Source of the DNA: Archegozetes longisetosus
Taxonomy: Eukaryota; Arthropoda; Arachnida; Sarcoptiformes; Trhypochthoniidae
DNA length: 64,000 nucleotides
Assembly: GCA_018873245.2 (NCBI GenBank)
Contig: JAEMBT020000001.1
Location: 20,114,141 to 20,178,140, forward strand
Reading direction: 5' to 3'
The translations under genes and the position numbers were made by a program. Positions 57,582 to 64,000 of the stretch are shown in pieces. The notes beneath the pieces were generated by a model, which was given only the letters and a program-made list of their open reading frames with translations, was not told the DNA's origin and searched no databases. How positions within the stretch are numbered: position 1 is the stretch's first letter; the number at the start of each line of letters is the position of its first letter.

Positions 57582-59188
57582 TTTGAAACTGAAGTTCAAA
57601 TACTGTATCTTTTTTATTAGTTTATTTAGTATTTTGTCAACTTTTTCGCTTAAAAATATTTTTTCATTTAATAAACGATATATTTCTTTTAATCGAAGAG
57701 TTAATGTGATATATGTTTCAAATTAAAGAAAAAGTAGATCTAAAATGATCTAAAGTATTGCTTTTGCTCTAAACAGAACAGGTTTGCAGCGCTTTCAATT
57801 CAGGCAAAGTTATGCTCAAATCAACTGTACCCCAAATTATCGAACATTGAAGTACAGCTATGTCAGAGTCAATTTTACCAGTCAATTACTGATAGACAGT
57901 TAAAAATCTTTACCCATTAAGAGACGCCAAGTATGTAATATCAGAGAAATAAGTTTTTGAAAGTTCAAACAAAGCCAAAACATTATAACTTTGAATGAGA
58001 ATAAGTCAGTTATGACTAATATGTAGGAAGTGATTAACAAAAAAGCATTTTATCATTTGATAGCTATTTGTAAACATTTTCTGCAATCATATAGGAGTTA
58101 ATTATTAGTAAGGGAAGAAGTTTTATTTGACTTAAGTTGATTCGCTTTTTTAAGCTGAAATTTAATCCCTTTTAAGCTAACTTTTTCACTGATAGACTTA
58201 TCTTGACATAACTGTACCTTAAAAAACAACAATTGTATTTTTATTTATGGTGATCAAATTTGACTTGTTATTTAAGTAGAGCTACTACTACAATCTCTTT
58301 CATTTTTATATGAGTTGAAAGAGCACTGAGTGATTTGTAGTTTATTAACTTAAATAAAACTCGATGTGAAAATTGATAGGAATATCCTTCAGTTGCCTAT
58401 GACTCGGGGTCAATTGAACACTTTTCGAACTTTAGGTTAGAAGGTCACATTTTTCTTAATAATTCATGATAAAACAATAAATGTCGATACATTGAACGCA
58501 ATAATTCAATTAAGCGATTATTGCTATTGAGTAACAAATATTTGATACTCGGCCGTAGGAAGTAATCACACCGTTAAGGTATTGTTTTAAATTATGCTCA
58601 CTTTCAACTCTGGTTTAGAATTACTATTAAATTCGTGTTCGTGCATTCACCATTGCTAATCGTGCAATTTTAATCAACGTTTTAAGATCAAATGTATCTT
58701 CGTCGTTTCGACCTCTCGAATATTCAAATTTGATTTTCACTTTAGTCTTAATGATATTCTGAATTTTATAAAACTAGAAAAAATCACTGTTAATATTATT
58801 TGGAGTTATTCCAAAAAAGCAATGTTTAAATATAAGTTCATTTTTGATAACACGAGCTTATCTTCTCTATAATTAAATAATTTTGAACTCATTTTAAATT
58901 ATGTCGATTTTATTGATGATGTAAAATATTCAATATAAAAGATTATAAAAGTTTGACGATTAAGATTAGATTTTTATCTCAATTTGTGGTCATTTGTGAC
59001 GTATATGAAGCGTAATATTCGAAATCTAATTGTGATAAAATTTGGTTTTGCCAATTAGTTATAGACCCAAAAACACATGATTTCTATGAAATGTGTTTAA
59101 AATAGAAAAACAAACTCCTGTCTCGGAAATTTGTCAATTAAATTATGTTAGTTTTGAATGAAATTTGTTCAGTTTTAGCCATATGTAA
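57582..59188. other. Intergenic, nothing recognised
   Basis: No supported gene or repeat between the transposon protein and the peroxidase. Confidence 0.4.
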
Positions 59189-61766
59189 CTATTTCTTGAA
59201 AGGATATCCTCCGTTGACCGGATCTTCTTGAAAATACCTCAAATCAATGTATGGCAGGTCATCACAACGAACACGAGGATTACTGTTCAAACGAAAAATT
59301 AAATATTCATTTATGATAATAAATTTGACTCAATTCAATTTGACAATAACTTACAAGATAGGATGTGCTTGTCTTAAAACCCACATCTGAATAGTGGGAA
59401 TATCGTCTCCATTATCGCATATAATCCTGGCCTGTGTCGCTTTTTTGATTTGGTTCAATTGTTCGGGAGTGAAAGCCGATGGATAGCCCGAGTTCTCGAA
59501 CCAAAACCGATCTCCACGTCTAATATTAGCGAAATTTCGGGCTACAATACATGCGAATGTTGGCCCAATCATAGCCCCAGGCAGTCGACGCTCAGATATA
59601 CCGCCGCTCCATAGATCGATATCATCCGGGTGTGCGTAAAGTCGCGAATAATGATAAGCAGTCCTGTTGTTAAGCCATGGCTCTAAGTCTTCGAACGATT
59701 CAGCGCGTGGCAAACCACACCATTCGCGCCATATGTTGTATCCGGGAACTCCTTGCTCTCGAGCCCGAGCTAAGTTGATAGCCGGCAGATCCATACCTAC
59801 TGTCCTATGAATTTCTTGGAATAAATGTCCGGAAACTTCTTCTGTGATGAAGGGATCATAAGTTTGAGCCGGTGTATTGATAAGTCCTAATGCTAATTCA
59901 TCCAATTTTCCAGGTTCGTAGACTATGAATGGTTGGCGAAGTAGTGTTCGAAGTGGATCTTCGCCCAAAAATTCGTGGTATTTGTTATAACGACGAACCA
60001 TTCCTTTAGATTATTTTAAAGTAAAGAAATTTTGAGTGAATTATTCGAAAGATCTAAAGATTGAGTTATTTTATACCTTGAATGAAAGTATGTCCGAACC
60101 GAAAGGCCGCTGTAGTGAACGATTGTGCGGGAGCCGTATGTATGTTAGGATCATAACCATTCCAGTAGCCATCTTTTTCTTCAGTTAAATTATATCTATG
60201 TATAAGCTCTTCGCCGACAACTAAAGGCAAAAATTCATTAAGTAGTATATGTTGAACAGCAGCAGCTGCGATGTGTCGGGTCTCCTGATATAACCTTTCG
60301 TCATCCCAGTGAGGGTTAAGTCTTCCCAATTCTATTGCTATACGATTGTGATCGCGAACGTAGAACGTGTGAAGTACTGTTAAGTGAATTTGTTCGTTTA
60401 CACGAACGTCACCCGCTATAAAACAAAACAAATGTCGAGGTCTTCCGATGCAATCTAGTTCTGGATTCTCATCTTCGGGCGGTAGTAAAGGTTTGAGACC
60501 GTAATCACGGAAACGATCCCATGTTCTCATTAGACCTAAAAGTATTATATTTATATAAAAGTTTCCAAATAAACTAAAGTTTTAGACCTAAGTTTTGAAT
60601 AACCGAAAATTATCTAAATTTTTAAGATCTGCTTCAATTCAAATATTTCAAAGTAATCTGAGTCTCTATTTAATTTGAAGAGTATCTCAAAAACGTAAAA
60701 TAGATATGATAAAGTCATTCGATCGTTTTTTGACTTTTTAAATGCAAAATTAAAATTTAGAAAAAGTCATTCGATTGAGAAAGTCTATCGTGAAAAGCTA
60801 ATTTTGAGATATGAAATGAATTTTTTTGATAAGTAAATCGCACTGAACTTAAGTTTCAATCTAATTAGCTTTCAACGGGAAATCCTGCCACTAATAGTAA
60901 TATTAGTAGCTCTAATTTTATTTTTAAAATAGCGATTCGCTTATTAATAAAAATGTATTTTCTTAAGTTGAGGTAAAACAATCAGGGGCCACATTCTCGA
61001 GTGATTGCAAATTGCAAAACATAAGGCGACTGCAAATAATTGATTGCAAATCATCCGTTCTTACTGTACATTTTTGCAATATTGCTAATTTTCCAAAGTT
61101 TCCAGAATGCAGCCCCAGGCTTTTATCAGTCGCCTAGTAAATATAGCTTAGTAAATCAAGCTTAGTAGATTTTTTATGAATGGTAAATATTTCCAAGCGA
61201 GTGGGTTTCGAAATGGTTTACCCAATCTGTTATAAGTCAATGTGTAATATAAATAAAATTCCGATTGAAAGCTTGAACTTTGAACTTATATTTTAATAGT
61301 AAACAATAAATAATGTGGACTCAGAAGTATATTAAATTTGAAATAAATAATATCACCTCCTTTAAAAGCTCTTAGTCTTAAAGCAACTGCTTCTGTAGAA
61401 CCATAAACGAAATTGGCATCAATTGGTGATGTGAGAGTATTTACGTGAACTCGAGGACCTAATTGAGTAAAAAATTTGAAAATTTTATTAATTCAAACAA
61501 TCAGATCAGTATCTTGAACAACAAATTATCTGATAAGACTTCGACATTTATCTAATAGATTCACAGAACTTATAAATTTGATATTTTACCTAATGCACAG
61601 TTGGGTCGGTGTCCAGCGACCGATCTCTTGAAGTCATGGCATCTTTTGCCAGAATGACCATAGACTGGATCGTTAGGGGGTATCTCGAATGGCATGCATA
61701 ACGGATGTCGTTCCTCTTCAGACATTTCACAACAATCGAAATCAGTTTCCAATCCATTTGGGAATA
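59189..61766 (-). CDS. Animal haem peroxidase (peroxinectin/chorion type), C-terminal part
   Basis: Five exons join in frame: 61590-61766, 61357-61458, 60077-60535, 59355-60003 and 59189-59282, giving about 492 aa. Family blocks in order are CCEMSEEERHPLCMPFEIPP, the calcium-loop region SPIDANFVYGS, GDVRVNEQIHLTVLHTFYVR (catalytic Arg and distal Glu region), RDHNRIA, AAFRFGHTFI with the proximal haem His, the LGEDPLRTLL and DIDLWSGGISERRLPGAMIG segments, and the terminal NPRVRC / IDLRYF. The first visible exon begins in mid-domain. The distal-His block (of DHDLTHT type), the N-terminal part and any signal peptide are not in the window and should lie beyond 64000 or in the unread 61.8-64 kb stretch. 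Relatives are secreted or membrane-linked and oxidise phenols and halides with H2O2, in cuticle or eggshell cross-linking and immunity. Confidence 0.93.
60983..61118. mobile_element. Tiny hAT-like MITE in a peroxidase intron
   Basis: CAGGGGCCACATTCTCGAGT followed by GATTGCAAATTGCAAAA at the left is mirrored, with several mismatches, by TTTTGCAATATTGCTAATTT...CAGAATGCAGCCCCAG at the right. It lies in the 821-nt intron between 60535 and 61357. No clear target duplication is seen. Confidence 0.5.
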
Positions 61767-64000
61767 CTATTCAGATACAAGAGTTTTAGTCTATAAGATT
61801 CATAATCAAAATTTTCTACATATTCGTTTCAATAAGCTTTTAGCGATCGTTAAATTTAATCTTAGGTGGAACATAGGAATAGTTATCTGCTCAATTCTAA
61901 AGTAATTCATACCAAGTATTTTGTGTGCTTTGTATGCTACAAAATTTACATAATTTTTCGCTTATTTTAATTAAATTACTTTTAAAGTGGTTCAGAACTA
62001 TCATTATTATGTATTCATAGCAGGAGGATTGCATGAAAAATTTTGTCACTTTTTAATGGAAAGTTTATGTTATGATTAATAACATAAAAAAGCTATTTAC
62101 TCATTAACGAAAAATTTTCGTAAAATGAAACCATTTTCCACAAAACTATATTGAGGTCAAGGAGTGGCTCAAATATCTTAGTAATGTCATATACAAAACG
62201 ACATCAGACTTATATTCTAGTGATATTATTCTAAAATCTCGACAACAATTGTATTATATAATTGTAATTGTCAAGAAAAGCTTATTATCACAATTGTTAT
62301 AATTTGATCTAATATTTTTATTGACCTGTACTCAGTCTCGTAGTCTCTGATGAAAACAACGCCTTAATAATCGAAAGATAATTGATGTAACAGTACGGTT
62401 AATTTGAGCAAATTTCAAAGTACAGATGATAAGCTAATGATAAACGAAAACATTTTCCCTAAACAAAAATTAAAGATAAACGGAAAGACTGAAGTGATGT
62501 TTATTTGGTTGAATTCCTGATCAGATAGTAGTCGTTTGTCTCGAACATTAGGCTAACTAATCATTCTAACAGATATTCAATAGAGAATAATACTGATAGA
62601 AAAGTTTACCTATATTTTTATCAGGAAAAATAAAATAAACAAAATTTGGCGGTTAGGCATACAGTAATGAATGTGAGACGAGGCGTTACTTATGATTATA
62701 ATTGAAACAAAAGTCATTCTCTAGCTATACAAATGTTGGATTCCTTGCTATCCAATAAACAGATGATTGAGTATGAAATTACATCAATTATTTTTCGGTA
62801 GGAAATAAGATCCAATCAACTGGAATAGCAATTATATCCTCGTTGTTGTGACATAATCATAATAATTGAAAATGCTTTTATGGACTTAAATACTCTCGTT
62901 TTTGTTGATGAAAAGACAATTGTTTCCGAGATTAACAAACGTTTGAATCTGTATTGTTATTTGTATAGTAAATTTCACTATGATTTATGTCGGAAAATAC
63001 TGTCGTTCAAACTCATAATTAACTCTTATCTTTAAATCTAAAGCTTCCAAAAAGCATTTTAGTGTTAATAAACTGATAAAATGTTGACAATTGTGGAAAT
63101 AAATTGCTACCAGTATTTGAAGCATAGATTTCAATTTTGTGAACTGAAAAACTTTTGATAAATCTAAACTGAAACTTTCTCAAAATAAGTTTTGATTGAC
63201 CCAACATCTGGACAAAGAATGGTGACCTCAAATTTAATCATAAGTAGATCTATTAAATGTAAGATGCTTTCTGTTATTTTTGAGTTCACAACGTTTCAGA
63301 CATTTTTGGCTGTTTTTCCGCGAAAAGAACGCGCCAAACGTTTTCAGATCAGACATAATATAATTGATGAATTCTGGTCTCGAAAGAAATGGAGCCAAGT
63401 AAAAAACGGTCAAAAGTTATATTTACAATATACTGTGGTTGAAAGTTTGATTTTTCCTGTTTTTAAGTGCTATGTAAAACTTCATGAATGAATGGCAAAT
63501 AAGTTGAACACATTTTCCGATCTTTTATGACTACTATTAGTCGAAATTGAAAATGATCATTTTAAAGTTAATCAAATATTTGCTAGTAAAAGGAATGACA
63601 CAACGCGACACAACGCGACACTTCGCAAAAACTACCCATAGATTATAACTCTTAATAACAGTTTTGTCAAAGTGTTTAAATGAATTTTGCCAATACATAA
63701 TGACAACATTTTTATTGTTCGTACAACACTTTCTTTTTCAAACTAATGGTTTCCTTATGCCCGATAAAGTATATGAAATTGCGTTACATAACAATTTGAA
63801 TATAATTGAAACGAAAAAAAAGACAAAAACCTAAGATCTCTTAGCGATAAAGGAATCCAAGTGTTATACAAATTAAATCATCATATGTGTTACAATTTCG
63901 ATGCAATACAGCCCTCAATATTCAAATAATCATGAACTGGAACTCATGCAATATAGCAAATTTACCCCAAAATCCCATAGAGATATCGATCTAATAATTG
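61767..64000. other. Probable large peroxidase intron or 5' flank
   Basis: No peroxidase exon was found here on the minus strand, and other frames (about 63192-63491 +, 63019-63231 -) show no family features. A 10-mer GACACAACGC occurs 2-3 times in tandem at 63597-63626. Confidence 0.4.
63597..63626 (+). repeat. Tandem 10-mer, three copies
   Basis: GACACAACGC twice and then GACACTTCGC. Confidence 0.85.

Noticed and set aside
1..64000. CRISPR array, operon or prophage structure
   Set aside because: No regularly spaced direct repeats, and the spliceosomal introns throughout show a eukaryotic genome.

Overview
This window looks like a piece of an AT-rich arthropod nuclear genome. Coding genes are split by GT..AG introns, many of them only 33-100 nt long. 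Promoters carry TATA boxes, there is a tRNA-derived SINE, and the spaces between genes are full of degraded DNA transposons. The gene set (esterase, white-type ABC transporter, nose-resistant-to-fluoxetine acyltransferase, chorion/peroxinectin-type peroxidase) and the very short introns fit a mite or other chelicerate, but that placement is inference. Nothing prokaryotic was seen: no operons, CRISPR arrays or phage genes.

Layout. 1-3.1 kb: a mobile-element graveyard holding a TGA-interrupted AT-hook pseudogene, a solo right end of a Fanzor-type (eukaryotic TnpB relative) element, nested TIR elements, and a relic of the last exon of a second carboxylesterase. 4.6-6.8 kb: an intact five-exon carboxylesterase (+). 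7.2-9.8 kb: a frameshifted Fanzor element (-). 10.9-13.3 kb: non-autonomous TIR elements, a hAT transposase remnant and a CA microsatellite. 13.4-15.4 kb: purple acid phosphatase (-, six exons). 19.2-22.7 kb: HELLS/LSH-type SNF2 remodeler (-, seven exons). 25.1-25.8 kb: an unrecognised helical protein with an uninterrupted ORF (-). 27.7-30.6 kb: ABCG half transporter (-, five exons). 31-39.6 kb: several fold-back elements, a DDE transposon with nested insertions, a mariner 5' relic and a SINE. 40.0-48.2 kb: an nrf-6-like acyltransferase (-, ten exons) whose 4.7 kb first intron holds a palindromic mariner dimer. 48.5-51.5 kb: TIR elements and two unidentified coding relics. 53.5-54.1 kb: a two-exon gene for a small basic protein (-). 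55.9-57.6 kb: a frameshifted DDE-type transposon protein (+). 59.2-61.8 kb: the C-terminal exons of an animal haem peroxidase (-).

The host genes are unrelated housekeeping, detoxification and membrane or secreted functions, each apparently with its own promoter. The most unusual content is the Fanzor element. Its 3' non-coding end is present twice, about 5.2 kb apart. The 78 nt beyond the stop codon are identical in the two copies, whereas the adjacent last codons have diverged. That is the pattern expected of a functional transposon end or guide-RNA scaffold.

Exon coordinates were read by eye from splice signals and frame continuity. All the multi-exon models close in frame, but individual boundaries could be off by a base or so.
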